Source: Sialis fuliginosa (Eukaryota > Arthropoda > Insecta > Megaloptera > Sialidae). Taken from it: a stretch of 64,000 bases of DNA. Position numbers and translations under genes: made by a program. The notes under the pieces are model-generated. The model was not told the origin of the DNA. It saw nothing but the letters and a program-made list of their open reading frames with translations, and made no database searches. Location: contig OY540817.1 of NCBI GenBank assembly GCA_961205875.1, positions 15,659,001-15,723,000 of the forward strand. The letters are read 5' to 3'. Shown piece by piece: positions 21,701 to 35,451 of this stretch. The first letter of the stretch is position 1. Each line of letters opens with the position of its first letter.

Positions 21701-23553
21701 TTTTAAACGTTATGTATTAGAAACATAACCTACAAAATAGATACCTACCTAATTACATGCCAAGATATGTTGTTGAATAATGTGGGAATATGAAATGATT
21801 GGAGAATATGAACGAATAAACATTTTATACTGACAGGTACGATGAGAACATGATGGAGTGTAATTCTCTAGGTATAATACAGTATTGCATTACCTCTCTT
21901 TGTGTAATTGTTGTTTACACATATTGTGTTTAAAGATGTACCCATTGAATTTTTATAACATTTCCAAATATTTTTAAAATTATTACTATTTCGCACATGT
22001 TCTTTTGAAAATAATTCCTTCATAATTAAAATTAATTTCAATCCTTTTAAATCACTTTATGTACATATGAACAAATAAAATATTACAATTACATCTAACT
22101 CTTGATTTGCATGATTTCAAATTTATTAATTTATATTTAAAACGGTTATAATTCAAATTCAGTCTCGATTTACAGGATTTCTTTATTCATAGTACTTTTG
22201 CAGAACGAATCAAGGGTTGGATGTATTTATTCAATTTATTATTATGTATATAATTTATATAATTTATTTAATATTGACGATTGGTTTAAAAGGGTTGAAT
22301 CTTGTGCCAAATTAATATCTATACCCCAGGTTACTATTAATTACTATACTCAATTATTTAAAAATAAACTGGGGTTTAAAACCGTCAAAACCAATGGGGA
22401 ATATTTGCTCACAGTAATAAAATCGCGTGGCATTTTGCAAGCATATCCGATTGCCTTTTTTTAAATGAAATTATTATTATTATTATTATATAAAGTATTA
22501 TTCAAAAATGTATGTTTGGAAAACAGATTTTTGAAAATTGTTTAGTCTAAAGTCATTACTGTAAAATGAAAACATAAATTTTTGACTAATATACTTTTTA
22601 ATTCATGTATGAAATTATAATTATTCATTTATTATATGCGTTAAATTAAATAATTAAATAATTGTTACTGGTACTAAAAAACTTATATAAATGTTATTTT
22701 GTATTTTAAAAAGTATAATTAAATACATTTTTTTAATGATAATATTTTATGTTTACAAATTTTGTTAAAATTAAGAATTAATATTACTAAAATGTTGCTC
22801 AGCTTTTATAAAATAATAATAAATTAATAGTGTCAACAAATAATTTATTGTTATGTCATATTAGAAAGAATATTTTAATTAGAAATATTATTTTTAATAA
22901 TTATCGTTATATTTGACGTTTTTCTTAGAAAATTTTATATAAATGTAACAATTTTATTTGTAATAATTATTTTTATGTCCATAATGTATAATGACAGAAT
23001 AATCACATTGAAAAACATTTAAATAATCGGTATATTTATGTATCATAGTTCTCAAATGGTAAAGTTTTCTAAGACAAACATCAAACAAAGGCAATCATAA
23101 TACATTGCAAATAGCTATACGACAGATTTATATATATAATGAAACCGAAGATGAATGTGTAAATATATAGTGTTATGACGATATACACTGCCTAATTAAA
23201 AATAATTATTACCTAATTTCCATTTATTTTTTTAAAAACCCAATAGTTACAAAATTCCATTTATTATACCCCAGAAGAGGATGCAACTAAACTCGGAATA
23301 AAGATGCAAGACGTCGCAGACAAAAAATAAATAACTATTTTTGGTTAGAACAATCTCTGTGAAACTAAGAGATATTTATTATTTAGACTCGACGTTGGCC
23401 ACAACAAACTGTTTTTAAATAATTTAAATTAAATTAAAAATTTAAAAAAATACATAATTAATAACACTTTACTATGAAATCAAATTTAGTACGTCCCTGT
23501 CGTGTTATTGAATTGAATACAGCTATGAAAATATAAACCTAACTTCATTGTTT

Positions 23554-23604
23554 ATGTTTGACTGTTACTGGGGTTACTGGTTTTTTTTCTTCAAATTCAA
23601 ATAA
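23554..23604 (+). promoter_or_regulatory. Possible short upstream ORF before rotatin
   Basis: ATG at 23554 opens a 16-codon frame (MFDCYWGYWFFFFKFK, then TAA) that ends about 55 bases before the rotatin ATG. It would be an upstream ORF only if transcription starts before it; the start site cannot be seen. Confidence 0.25.
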
Positions 23605-23659
23605 ACGTCACCGAGAAAAAAATTTTAAAAATACCTATACATATTTTTTTTTACTAAAA

Positions 23660-24322
23660 ATGAGTTCAAATGTAATATCTGCTGCTTCAATACAAAAACT
23701 AGGTATGTTTCTAACCCAGTTTCACCGGTTTATTAATTTTTTTATCCGTGAAATATATTTCAGGACATAAAATCGAAGAAATAAGAATACGAGCACTTTT
23801 AAATATAATATCTAAACTAGATCATGGATTTATATACGACGATGATTTGTCACGTAGTAGAGAATTACTTGTTAAACTATTCGAATGGTTTACATTTCCT
23901 TCATATTGTGAACAAGACAAAGTTTTACTTCTAATATACCGTGTATTAAAGGTTAGTATACTGAGATTATTTATTCTATTAGTATTGGATACAACGAAAT
24001 GAAATTCTATATTTCAGACAAACTCTGGAAATGTATTAATATCGCATATCAGCCCAACAGTGATAAAATCAGACTTACGACAAATAAGATCGTGCGTGCA
24101 ATCAAAACATTATGCATTAGTTGATGAAATTTTACAATATGTTGAATCATTTAGTACAAATACAATAGACATTCCTCCTTTAGAGTTAGAGAGTTTAACA
24201 CAGAGTAACAGATCAGAATATAATTCTCTTATGTCGGATATAAGGAGTGAAGTAGAAACGACAGCAACTCCGGTAGAAGTTTATCTTAGCGAGAAGGCTT
24301 CTCCTCATTTATATCAATCTGG
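23660..24322 (+). CDS. RTTN: Rotatin N-terminal domain exons
   Basis: The first three exons encode residues 1-178. The start is ATG at 23660 (MSSNVISAASIQKLG). The conserved pattern KLGH…EIR.RAL..I..KLDH…DL…R.L..KLFEWF.FPS matches vertebrate rotatin N termini as I know them and fixes both the identity and the start. A same-frame opening upstream to 23558 lacks an ATG. Confidence 0.93.
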
Positions 24323-27300
24323 GTAATTATTAATTGATTATTTATAACATCTACGTATGGGTGCGATCTCTTTAATAATGATTTGATATGTTTTAGTAAC
24401 ATAGCAACAAACGAAGACGAGAATACGTATAACGTTGTTCGCTCTAAAATATCTAATACTCATATTATCGATAATTGTTTACCGTACTCTGTATTTCCAT
24501 GGCAGCCTCTTATTTATTCAGACAGACACGTACTAGAGTCTATAGAAAATTCACTGTGCGAGAAAGTAGATCAGTCTGTTATACTTCATACTTGTAGATT
24601 TTTTTATGATGTATTACTGCAGGATTTTCCAGCAGAAGTGTTTCTTCAGAGACCAGCAATAGTTAAAGTAATTATTTATAATTAAAGTTTAAAAATATAT
24701 TTAAAAATTTGTTTTAATAATTTTTAGTTACTTCACGGCCTTTTAGGAAGTCATTCAAAACAAATTTCTATTGCTGTAGTTCGTTGCTTACAGAAATTGA
24801 CGAAATATTTGCAAGTACGTATTTCCTTTTACGATGATCCAAGTACGCACAATCATAAACAAGAGGTTTGTTTACATTTTTTTTATATTACTTTGAAAAC
24901 AGTAATAACAAAATGTTTTAAATAATTTTATTTCAAGAAATGCACAACAGTAACATTTACAACAAATTCTGAAATTTCAAATCCACATTCAAATGAAATT
25001 GAAAATCAAAACTATTTCCAATCTGCAAACAATAAATCTATAGATCCATTGGACATTGAGGATTCTGTATTACTCCAACTTCAACAGTTATCTCTACCTC
25101 ATTATTGCATACAGACAATGTTTCATGCACTTTCATATTTAGGGAAAAAACCGTCTTCGTTGAAAAATAGCTTTACGAAAATGCACGAATTGGTAAGTCT
25201 TTACGTACATAATCAAATCATTGTTGTAATAGGAATCCTATATATTCTATTTTCATAGGAATATCCTATTTTTAATTGATATACCATAAACTGACTAACT
25301 ATTTTTTATCTATTTATTCTAGGAAAATTGTAATTATTTATTATCGCTATCTTCAGAATTAATACAATTAATATCAATCTGTATAAAACCTATTATATGG
25401 CAATACCAGATAGAGCCTATTGTTCATGAAATAGTTCAACAAATGTCAATGCTGTTAACAAAACTTGGTGAAGTTCTAGAACAGGCAAGGTAATCTCAAA
25501 TAACAAAGCTATTATTTTTCTTTTAAAAAGGGATATCTAAATATTTAAATTTCTAACTTATTTTGTAATCATAACACTTCCCAAAAAACAGTCAAGACTT
25601 CAAACTTTATAAATTTAGTTTTGAAGATTTTACTATGATCATTTTTACTGTTAATAATAAATTATTATTATTTTAATTAAATATATATTATCTATTTTTA
25701 GATTGACATCCTTAAGTAATGATTTAAAACCTGTACATAGAGTAAACTATTTACATTTACTTGTACTAACTAAAGCTCTACTTGAATCAGTTATTCCGAT
25801 AGAAAGTGCGGATATAATTCTACCTCGGCCGTTAAAAGAATCTCTTTCTATTTGCATTTTAGATGCTTCATTCACAAAACTATATCCACATATCCATGCA
25901 GTATTATATGATTACGTAAAGGTATTTATTTTACTTCTTACTCTTCTATTAGTGTTTTACTCAAACTTATTTTCAGAATTTCGGTGGACGGTTAGAAAAT
26001 GATTCTTTATCACAATACGAAGACGTGAGAGGTATTTGTGAATCTATGACAGCTGCAGTAAAATTTATAAAACACGGGGCAACCAGTACTACTTCAAATA
26101 TATTTCATTTGGCGTTAAAGTCATTTCCCAGTTTAGAATTTCATAAAAATTTGGATTACATTAAAATATTTTTGGAGCTCTGTGTAAATAAGTTAATCAA
26201 TTGGAAATTCGATGAAAATATATTATCAGATGTTGAACGTATGTAGAAATATTTATAAATATGCACAAAGGGATTAGAGGATTAATATTTTTTCAGGAAG
26301 TTTGTGAACTTTGCTAATATTCAATTGTGAATCTTTGTACACATTTTAAATGGTATAGTTGTTGATTATAATATAGGTTCAGATTTTATCATCATTTAAA
26401 AATACTTTAATAAATTTGTTTGTACAATGGACAATATAACTTCTAGTACACTTTTCTTCAAGATTTGATTTTGGGCTTAAAATTTTCAGGATACTTATTT
26501 AACATTATATTATCATATTCTTTTGGGGATTTCTATTTTTATTTATTTATTTTTTGATTTATAGATGTAACCGTGTTGTTATTGTCACATTCAAACATCG
26601 ATATAAAGATGGCAATGTATGCCACTTGTCATTTATACGTTATTGGAGTTTTGGGTTCAGAAAAGAATATTAAAAACCATTCTGGTAGACCAGGGGAGTG
26701 TCTCAAATTCTTATTTAGGTCTACAGTATTTGTAGAAGCTATTTGCCATGGACTTTGCTCCAAAAATGCACAGGTGTGTTTTATTAATTTGTTAATTAGT
26801 TAATTATTAGATTGGTTAACTGATTGTGCTATTATTATAGATACAACGTTACGCTGAGGAAATCATTTTGCATATTTTAAAAGGGAAGTATTTAGTAACT
26901 TCTGAAGTTTGGAGTGAAGTTATCAATGCTTTAGTACCTACGATGCCTCTGTTACATTGTTATTGTGATAAAACGACACCACTTGGAAGATATATAGTGA
27001 AAATTCTAGATCCTGATATTGCCCAATCATTGTCTTTGCCCAGTGAAGAAGTAAGTAAATAAATAGTTAAGTAATTATTTTAATGGGTTTAAATTTTAAT
27101 AAAATAACATTTAAGAGGCTTTGATTTTGAAGCTATGTAATTGTTTTTCAATTAAATGTATGATCCAACTAAATATTTTTTTGGGGTATTGAGAAATTGC
27201 ATGGGTCTTTAAAGCAGATCATTTTATTCAAAATTTTATATTATTTATTTTTAGGTAATTAAAGGTAATTTGCGGCTTCTTTTCTCTGAAGATTCTCTTT

Positions 27301-30300
27301 CACGGAATGAAGCAGTAACACGCTTAACTTGGTTGTTAACAACAGAAGAAAAGTCAAATGAAAAGCTACCGCTACTAAAATCACTACAAGGACCTTTATT
27401 GAATACAGTGTGCCTATTAGAAAATCATATAGATCTTTCTGTCCCAAAATCTTCACGTGATTTCTATCAGGTCTATAGTCAAATTTATTTAATTTTTTTA
27501 ATGTATAATTAATATTCTTATTTTCTCAGGTTTCAAGCCTCGTCCATGTACTAGACTTGCTGTCTTCATCAGGAGTAGATCCAACAATACGGAAATCTGC
27601 ACTGTCTCAAGTTGGTGTGATGATGGAAGACAAATTGCTACATAAGATATTCCTCGAACAAGACGGAATTAATTTAGTCATGGACATATTCCGTAACTCT
27701 CTCATGGAACGGGAGTACCATAACTATCCCGATAATGCGATTCCAGTTATTTCAATTCTGAAGAACATCTGTTTGAATAATCCGATAGTGAGACAAGAAC
27801 TGTCGATGAAAAGTGAAATATACTATCTTATTTTAAGAAGTGAGTTTTTCAGCATTTTTTAAAAGAAAATTATGAAAAATAATCGATTTGAATTTCAGGT
27901 TTATTTCTATTTGGCGGTGATGAATTAGTTCGTGCCGATGCATCTCAACTTCTAGCACTATTATTATTCAGTGAATACATCGTTACAGTCCCTAACACGG
28001 CAGGATATCAACTGTCAATTGTTTACTTGATTGCAGATCGATTTAGATTACCGTTTAAATGTAAAACTCATTGGAGGACTAGTAAGCATACGAAACCAGC
28101 ATTAACAAGTAAGTTTTGGTTAATTTTTCTTTGCTTCCACTGATTTACAAGCGTTAATTAACAATCAGTCAAAATTTCTAGAAAAACGTTAAATAATACT
28201 TTTTTCAGGTATTTTAATGTCCAATAAAACTACATCTTCAACTTTACGGTTGCACTGGAACATAGAATGGTACTCTAATGAAGGAGGAATAAACCATATT
28301 CTTAAAATGAACCAAACTCCTTCTGGTCTAACAGACTCTGATGAATTTCTAGAATTTAGTGGGGATTTAAGATTAACAAAATCTGATCTTGCTAGTTTGA
28401 AATATTCCTCTGCTTTATTTTGTTGTGACCGGTATTTACAAGATATTCAAAATGCTTCGATACATCAGAGTGTAATTGAGTCTACATATGGACTTACTTC
28501 GTAAGTACTACTTATAAAATTACTAAAAATAGTTTTTTTAAATACCGAGTGTATAAAAAAAATATCTTCAATTTAAAAACATATTACTCTGAAACTATAA
28601 ATCATGTAAACTTTGAAATGGTCTTATATTGTATTATAAAACCAAACAGTAAACTTTTTTTATCCACTTTACATTAATAATATTTATTTTCTAGTTATTT
28701 AATGTTACAAAAATTCTCACAATCTAAACAAACCAGTATTGAAAGTGTTTTAATCAATCTGCCATGGGAAACATCATTAAGTCGATTTTTATTATCATCA
28801 CCATCAAGTCAAGCTGATGCTGAGTTACTTACATCTATTTTATCATTTCTAATGGTTTTTTTAGAAGTATTTAAATCTAAAGGTATATAAGATATTAGAT
28901 CTAATGATTGATATATTTTGTTACCAATTGTATATATTTTTCAGAAAACCATCAGTGGGTCAAACAAATACTAAAAAACATGAATTCTGGTGTCATAAAA
29001 TTACTTCAAGTGCCTGACGATAATACAGATATATCATTAAACTTGAATCGTGAGCTGTTGATGGTGATTACAAAGTGTTCTTCTTTAGAGCAGCCTCTGA
29101 TAGACTTAGGATCTCAAAATATAAAGAAGATATCAATGATTAAGACCGATACTTGGACATCTGTTATAGAAGCTATTTGTGAATGTCTTAGGTTCAACGA
29201 TGGGCAGCATTTCTATAATTTAGGTAAGTAGTGCTTCAGAAAAAAATCAAAGCTGTGATTTATAATTTCTTAATCACGAATAGTTTCAAAACAACAATCT
29301 ACATAATGGTGAAAATTACAAAAACAAAATCATATTATTATAAAGAAACACATATTTATAATATATTTAGATTATAACCTACATTAATTTTGGTAATAAA
29401 TTTCAGCTCACCTCGACTACCTTCTTTGTTGCTTAGCCCAGATCAGTTCGACGTTTAATTGGGGTAATAAAAAACTGATGACCGAGCTTACAGATCGTTT
29501 AACTGAAATCGTAGAAGCGTTTCATTGTGGTAAAGGTACTTCTGCAAGTATTTCTCATATGGGGTTGAGTGTTACGAGAAACGCAGTCCTAACAATGAAT
29601 CATATGTTATGTGAAATGCAACAATCGAGCGAAAAGGTAATTACTAATTTGTAAGTAGTATTGTGATTTTGATTAAGTATTACATTATTTCTTGTGGTAG
29701 AATTGGGAACAGTATTGGTTGAGGGCGACAGAAAAATCATCGATTTTAGGCAATTCATTAAACTGGCTATCGTCTTTGTGGTCTAGTAGAGATTTGGTAC
29801 TTCGTAGTGCCACTTTTCAACTTCTTGGAGGTTTTTCTGTGTCTCGAAAAGGAGCTGCAAGTGTTGTATCAGGTATAGTAAATAGAATTACTTTATAAAA
29901 TGTTTTGAAAACCAAATTATTTTTATTGTATAGGGTTACGTTCATCTTTTGACCGTGGTATATGGACACTATCATTATCTACTATAATTGACCACGAAGA
30001 AGCAAGTATTGTCAGGGAACAAGCAGCTATCTTACTGACGAATTTGATCAGCCATTTTTCAACATCATCAGACGGAAATATTTTACCGTTATGTTTGGGA
30101 CCTATCTTGCCAAATGAAGTGAGTCTTTTATTTTTTCTTTCTATCATATTTTGCTGTATCTAAAATATCTCATTTTCTAGAAAAGTATATCAGCAACAGA
30201 CGCTATTTTTCTGTTATTAGAAGAATATAATTTTTACGTTCAACTTAACGTCTTACTTTCCTGCATTTTCTTTGACTGTACTTTCAACCTTTACAAATCA

Positions 30301-33300
30301 AACGAACTTAAAACTTGGAATTCCAATCAACGGCAAGGTATTTTATATTTTTAATAATAATCCTAATCCAGTGTTTATTTTCGTTTATATTTTTTTAGAT
30401 GAATTTTACAGTTCATGTTCAAAAAGATTACAGACTTACCGATCTGTCTGTAGCATATCGAGTGGATCAAGTAATGTAACCGAAACGCAACCACAGATTG
30501 TCATTACCCCTGGATTAGTAAAAGCTTTAGCATGGTTTATTTCAAATCTTATTTCTTTAGATTCGAAAAGTATGTTAGAAGAGTTGAATCGGCATGATTT
30601 GATAAGAAGTTTCTTTAGGTACTTAAGATGTTTATGTGTTATTATTCTGATAAATTTTGCTGACTGACATTTGTTATTTTTGACCATCTAAAAATGTGTT
30701 TTAATATTTTTTAGATGCATTACAATGAATACAATAGAAATTACTAACAATCGTTCTTTGGTTTTCTCAATGGAGCTGTTAGAAATGAATGCAGCTATCT
30801 GTTGTTTATTGAGGAAAGCTGTGGAACGCAGCATTGAAAGTCATTCGACTGTTTTACGGTTAAAAGATTGTCTCGCTATTTTGCTATCTCTTTTAGATCC
30901 CGCACTCTATCGTAAGTTAATATTTTTGTATGTAAATTTTAAATACAATAATTGATATCTGTATTATTATTCTAGATGACCAAGTACCAAGTATACTCTA
31001 CTTAAGAAATCGTTTATGGAGTGAGATTTTTATGTTGATAACTTCATTGCTTACTTCGGATAATGTTTCGAATGAGGATTCAAATCGTAGTTATTTATCA
31101 ATTATTTCAACTTTAGAAGAATGTGGACATAAAGGATATTTGCAAGCTTTATGTGAATCTGTAAATGGAGCTTCTTTTGGTAATATAATCATATATTAAA
31201 CTTTTAACATTGTTAAGCTCTTTAACTTTTTTTAAATTTTTATGTATGAGTTTTTTAACACATTCATATTTTTTTACCAACCATTTTGGCTGAAATTATA
31301 GAGTATTGTGTATTAGATTATTATTTAATGTTTCAGAATTACAAAATACTGCATTATCATCTCTAACATCACTTCTCAGCCTCGAAATCACACAAAGCCG
31401 ATCCAAAACTCAACTTTACAATGATACAAAACACCTTGAATCTACATCAATTCAAAATGTTCTAGATACTGTAAGATCCTCACATACTTACACAATTCCA
31501 AATGACGAACTTTCTGATATTGAAAATGTTGACCCAACCCGATTAGATCTGATATTCTACAACAATTTGAACATTGAATCATCAAGAAGTAAATCAACTA
31601 CACAAAATAGAAGTGATTTAGATGTTACAAATGATACAGATGAAAGCGAAATAGGGCAGAATATTGTAGGTGGGGAAATATGCCATATTATAATACGGTT
31701 GTATAATATTCACGGTTTGAAGAGCAACTATACAGAGGGGAAGGTTGTTGTTACGAAGGAAAAGGAGGTGATTGTTGGCGCTTTGAAGAGTCTGTTGTGT
31801 GTATCGAGGGAGGCAAAGAGAATAGCACTGGAGAATGGCTTCCTGGAGACAGTTATTATACAGTTGCGACAGCTCCATGTGAGGTTGAGTTTGGAATCTG
31901 CGGATTGCTTGAAGAGAGCTTTGGATAAGAAAAGAGTAAGTTTGTTGTGTTATAAAGTGTAAGAAACTTTTGGGGGTGAAACTTTGTGCCCTCTCAGGGT
32001 TGTCAGATTTAAATGTTTAAAATATATCAGTCAAATTTTCAACAACGTTTAAATATTGATTTTATAAAAAAAAATTTTGGAACATCCTAAAAATATAATA
32101 AAATAAATTGTGCAATTTTTATTTTCGAAAATTAATCAACAGGCATCAATAATCAATAAATGTTAATAATAAAATTGACCAACAAAGGGTTCAAATAAAT
32201 AAATACTCTAATCACATATTTCAGGTGTGTCCAATATTGAATGAAATCACATCACTCTTACAACTTCTGATGAATTTCATGAATGACGATGACAATGTCA
32301 AATCAAAGGCCGTCACTTTGGGGCTAGCCGACTTAGTCCACAAATTGTGGTCTTGGATGAGCCTACAGCTGAATCTATTGGCTGAGGCGCTCAGAATGCT
32401 GTGCACATTCACGACAAACTGTCAACAAGGTGAGTTACGTTGGTGTAATTGTATTTGTCATAACCTTCTTTGTAGATGTGTGGTTTGCATCTTAAATAAT
32501 TTTTTGTTTGGTATTCTGTACAGGTAGGCATCATAAATCATGGGGTTTTGATTTGAAGGATGATGATGTTTTATTTTAGAATTGAATATTCCAAAAATAA
32601 TATTTTTATTTTCTGTTTACTCATATAAAAAAAATGTTTTGAGGGTACTATAAATGGTTTGAAGCAACAGCAAATTTTTTATTTTGATGGTTATTTATGA
32701 CTGAAACTATTTTGCTGTAAATGGGTAAAAAAAAATATTCATACAAAGTTGTTTGTAAAAATAACTTCTTTGATCTACTGTTAAAGATTGGCACGCTAGT
32801 CCTGAATCGCCCTATTATTATTGAGAGATGTATTTTTTATTAATTCTTAAATTTTTTTCTCCAAACTTCTCTTTTTTTCAGACCTTATATTTTCATCTGG
32901 ACATATTTAGAATATATCAAAATGTCTAGGTTTTTATTATTTGAAAATATTAACTGTCAATTTATCGGTTTTTTTGGTTGAAAATTAACTAATTTAAAAT
33001 TTATTTCTTGTACTTTGATACTGAAAAATTTCTAAATATATGTTATTTATTTTTCAATCTAAATAATACAGCCAAAAAAGTGAACAACCAAAATATTTTT
33101 AACATATTTTTTATAATAATTTATAATTCCATTTAAATTGCTTAGGTCAGGTTCAAGATTAATGAAATAAATAAACAAAAATTTTAATATCATTTTTATT
33201 TTACACTGTAAATACTTTTAGATAATTAAATATTTGTTGAAACTATTACTCGCATTATTGAATGATTATAATTTATCATCGTCAACATCTCTGATTATCT

Positions 33301-34973
33301 TTTTTCAATGTATTATAATTTTTTATGTGTGTATTGTACAATGTTTATTATTAATTAATCTGTTATTGATTAATATTAACATTAATCAATCAAGTAGGAT
33401 AACTAACACACCTTAGGGTTTTTTATTAATGTATTTTTAAATATAGATTTAAGAAAACGAATGTAAAAAGTGACCTGATTAAATATATAAAATGTTTGTT
33501 GCTATACTAAATGATTATTTTTTTAAATGTTTTGAACAATTTAAAGAAATGATCTTCAGAAATAAATAATAATTCCTATTACAGAAACAATTTGGGACAA
33601 TTTTTGCTTAGATGTCGAATAATTCTGTGAATTCAAATTAAAAAAAACATTTTGAAGTTATTACTGGAAAAACAGAGAAACTGTGGTTTCTTAGTCACTT
33701 AAACTAAAAATATACACCTTGACCACAATAAAACAATGTCACTTGACACGTGTTTCGACTTCACAAGAAGTCCTCATCAGGAGCCTAACAGTTCCATATT
33801 TTTAGTTTAATTGATTTTGAAGTTGAAATGCTATTCTTTCAAATAACATCAGATTTTATTTACAATTTTTTTTACTGCATGCATCCTAACAAAAGCTACA
33901 AAAAATTATACATTCTTTTGATAGCTTCCTTATCCTACAACTGTACGACCGTTTTTATCTATGAATATTACCTTTTTTTTATATATTTCAGCATGTCAAT
34001 CAATTCCACTGACATCGGAAGTGGCAGGTGTTGGGCCTAGAAAATCCCCGAGTAATCTGTCACTACTACATGCAGTGATCTACAGAATCAGTAGAGAAAT
34101 GGAACTTGTCAGCCGAACACATGACCTTGATATAATGTCATTGTCGTTACATTTATTGCATAACTGTTGCCAGTCACAGGAGTGTAGGATTCTAATATCT
34201 AAAGTGAGTTTTGATATTTATTTTTCATTACGATGAATATATAAACCAAGTCTAAAGTACTTGTAAGCATTACACAGAGAATAAAGAGTTAATATAATTT
34301 TTCAGAGCAACTTGTTCCAATCTTTGGCTCGGTTACATCCAGCTATAACCCGTCGCCAGAAACCTTGGGATTCTGTTGAAGTATTCTGGCTTGAATTCCT
34401 AGAAGAATTTACATCATATACAGAAGGACAGATAGCTGTAGTTAAATCAAACGACGCATTAGATCTAATCGTCTCTTTAACTTCTAGTTCTAGGAACAAA
34501 AGTAAAGTATCATCTCTGAAAGTTCTACGAAATATAACGTTTTGCCAATCAAATAGACCTAGGTTACTTGGATCTGGTGAGTTTAAATTTAATTTAATTG
34601 TTTAAAAATTATTTAATTAATCCTTAAAGACCTGATCCAATGAAGGAATGATGGAAAACTTGTAGAATTAATTGCTTTAACTTTTGAGTATATTTATAAT
34701 GCATATTATTTTTATTTAGGTGAGTTTCTTCAAGTTTTAAATATGAAATTATCGAATGGAAACACAGAAGAAAAGGCAATGTGTGTTGTAATGATTTGGG
34801 CTCTAATAGCAAACAGCCAAAAGTCAAAACTCTTAATTAAGTCTGCTGGTTTTGAAAAGAAGCTTCAAGATCTTTATAAAGAGTGGAAACTTAGTGATAA
34901 CCCTGAAGATCGGTCAAAAGAAAATATAAATAACTTGAAATATGTTCTGCAGATGATAAATGAAAATAGGTGA
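23660..34973 (+). CDS. RTTN: Rotatin, centriole/ciliary-base protein (Drosophila Ana3 counterpart)
   Basis: 29 exons: 23660-23702, 23764-23951, 24018-24322, 24397-24667, 24728-24865, 24938-25192, 25323-25489, 25702-25921, 25977-26238, 26565-26773, 26841-27050, 27255-27470, 27530-27839, 27899-28108, 28209-28500, 28695-28882, 28945-29223, 29407-29636, 29701-29872, 29934-30118, 30181-30337, 30399-30618, 30715-30911, 30976-31179, 31337-31935, 32225-32429, 33992-34203, 34306-34576, 34720-34973. All have GT/AG edges and matching phases. They sum to 6669 nt, or 2222 residues, close to human rotatin at about 2226. The N terminus has KLGHKIEEIRIRALLNII and, near residue 55, LFEWFTFPS, both hallmarks of the rotatin N-terminal domain. 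The rest is leucine-rich and helical, as expected of an armadillo-like repeat protein. Residues from about 1730 to 1835 are polar and Ser/Asn/Asp-rich, probably disordered. Known role: centriole assembly and cohesion, and cilium function. The gene is AT-rich, unlike gene 1. Confidence 0.95.
31337..31935 (+). CDS. RTTN: Rotatin large exon 25 with a disordered insert
   Basis: At 599 nt this is by far the largest exon. The first two thirds are Ser/Thr/Asp/Asn-rich (for example NDELSDIENVDPTRLDLI and STTQNRSDLDVTNDTDESE). The last third returns to helical armadillo-like sequence (VVTKEKEVIVGALKSLLCVS) and is richer in G than the rest of the gene. Confidence 0.85.
33700..33812. mobile_element. Small repeat element with short inverted ends
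   Basis: TTAAACTAAAAATATA at 33700 and its reverse complement near 33797-33812 bound about 110 bases. The centre, read on the minus strand, is GGCTCCTGATGAGGACTTC, TTGTGAAGTCGAAACACGTG, TC. This resembles a Penelope-like terminal segment. Confidence 0.55.
33741..33785 (-). ncRNA. Hammerhead-ribozyme-like motif, probably decayed
   Basis: On the minus strand: CTGATGA (33780-33774), one extra G, stem II GACTTC/GAAGTC with a TTGT loop, GAAA (33756-33753), palindromic ACACGTGT, and triplet GTC ending at 33745. Core bases and stem II are perfect. Stem I pairs poorly (CTC against AAG, with a mismatch next to the core), so activity is doubtful. Confidence 0.5.
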
Positions 34974-35093
34974 CATTTAAAAAAATTTATTTTTATCTAT
35001 GCCAGCAATAATTTGTTTTTAATTAGGTTATTTTTTTATTTATTGTAGTGTATTTCTCATTTGTAAATATTTTTAATTGTATTTTTATATTTA

Positions 35094-35103
35094 AATAAAT
35101 AAA
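35094..35103 (+). terminator. RTTN: Candidate polyadenylation signal of rotatin
   Basis: Two overlapping AATAAA motifs (35094-35099, 35098-35103) lie 120-130 bases after the stop at 34971-34973. They fit a short 3' UTR. Confidence 0.6.
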
Positions 35104-35451
35104 AATAATATTTTTGTATGTATATTTTTTTTGTTCTTATTTTATGTATTCACACAGGGGCGGTTTTAGTTTACGTATCACCAGACTGGCTGCAGCTGCA
35201 TTTCTCTGGGTTAACTATATACCCAAATTGTATAGAAACTTTGGAATTGTAGTTAAATATTTGTAATATAATATATTTTAATGTGTTCAAATCATTTAGA
35301 TAAATTATTTAGTAGATACAGTTATTTTTAAGTCAAGTAGAGAAAAACACTGGTAAAATGAAAATTTAATTAATTAAATATAATTGGTTACTGTATACTT
35401 TTTCACAGTTTTAAAACTCAAATGACACATTTGTTATCCTAACACTACTGT

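Larger units (their letters stand above)
16521..23659. other. Intergenic region
   Basis: No coding exon supported. It includes the probable 3' UTR of gene 1 (to about 16.7 kb), a fragment near 17045-17100 with GGGCGGCA-type transposon text, the tandem repeat at 17990-18760, and long AT-rich sequence up to rotatin. Small open frames at 19852 and 22198 show no protein character I recognise. Confidence 0.6.
32430..33991 (+). other. Longest rotatin intron
   Basis: This 1562-bp intron, AT-rich, is several times longer than most rotatin introns. It contains a small element at about 33700-33812 with TTAAACTAAAAATATR inverted ends that holds a hammerhead-like motif on the minus strand. No exon is required, because the flanking codon closes as G+CA (Ala). 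Confidence 0.8.

Noticed and set aside
22198..22464. 88-codon open frame
   Set aside because: Opens from a non-ATG codon, low-complexity Tyr/Asn-rich sequence, no splice context or recognisable motif.
30272..30400. Start of a 131-codon frame across a rotatin intron
   Set aside because: Different frame from the spliced exon 21; only the part after 30399 is coding, and it belongs to rotatin.
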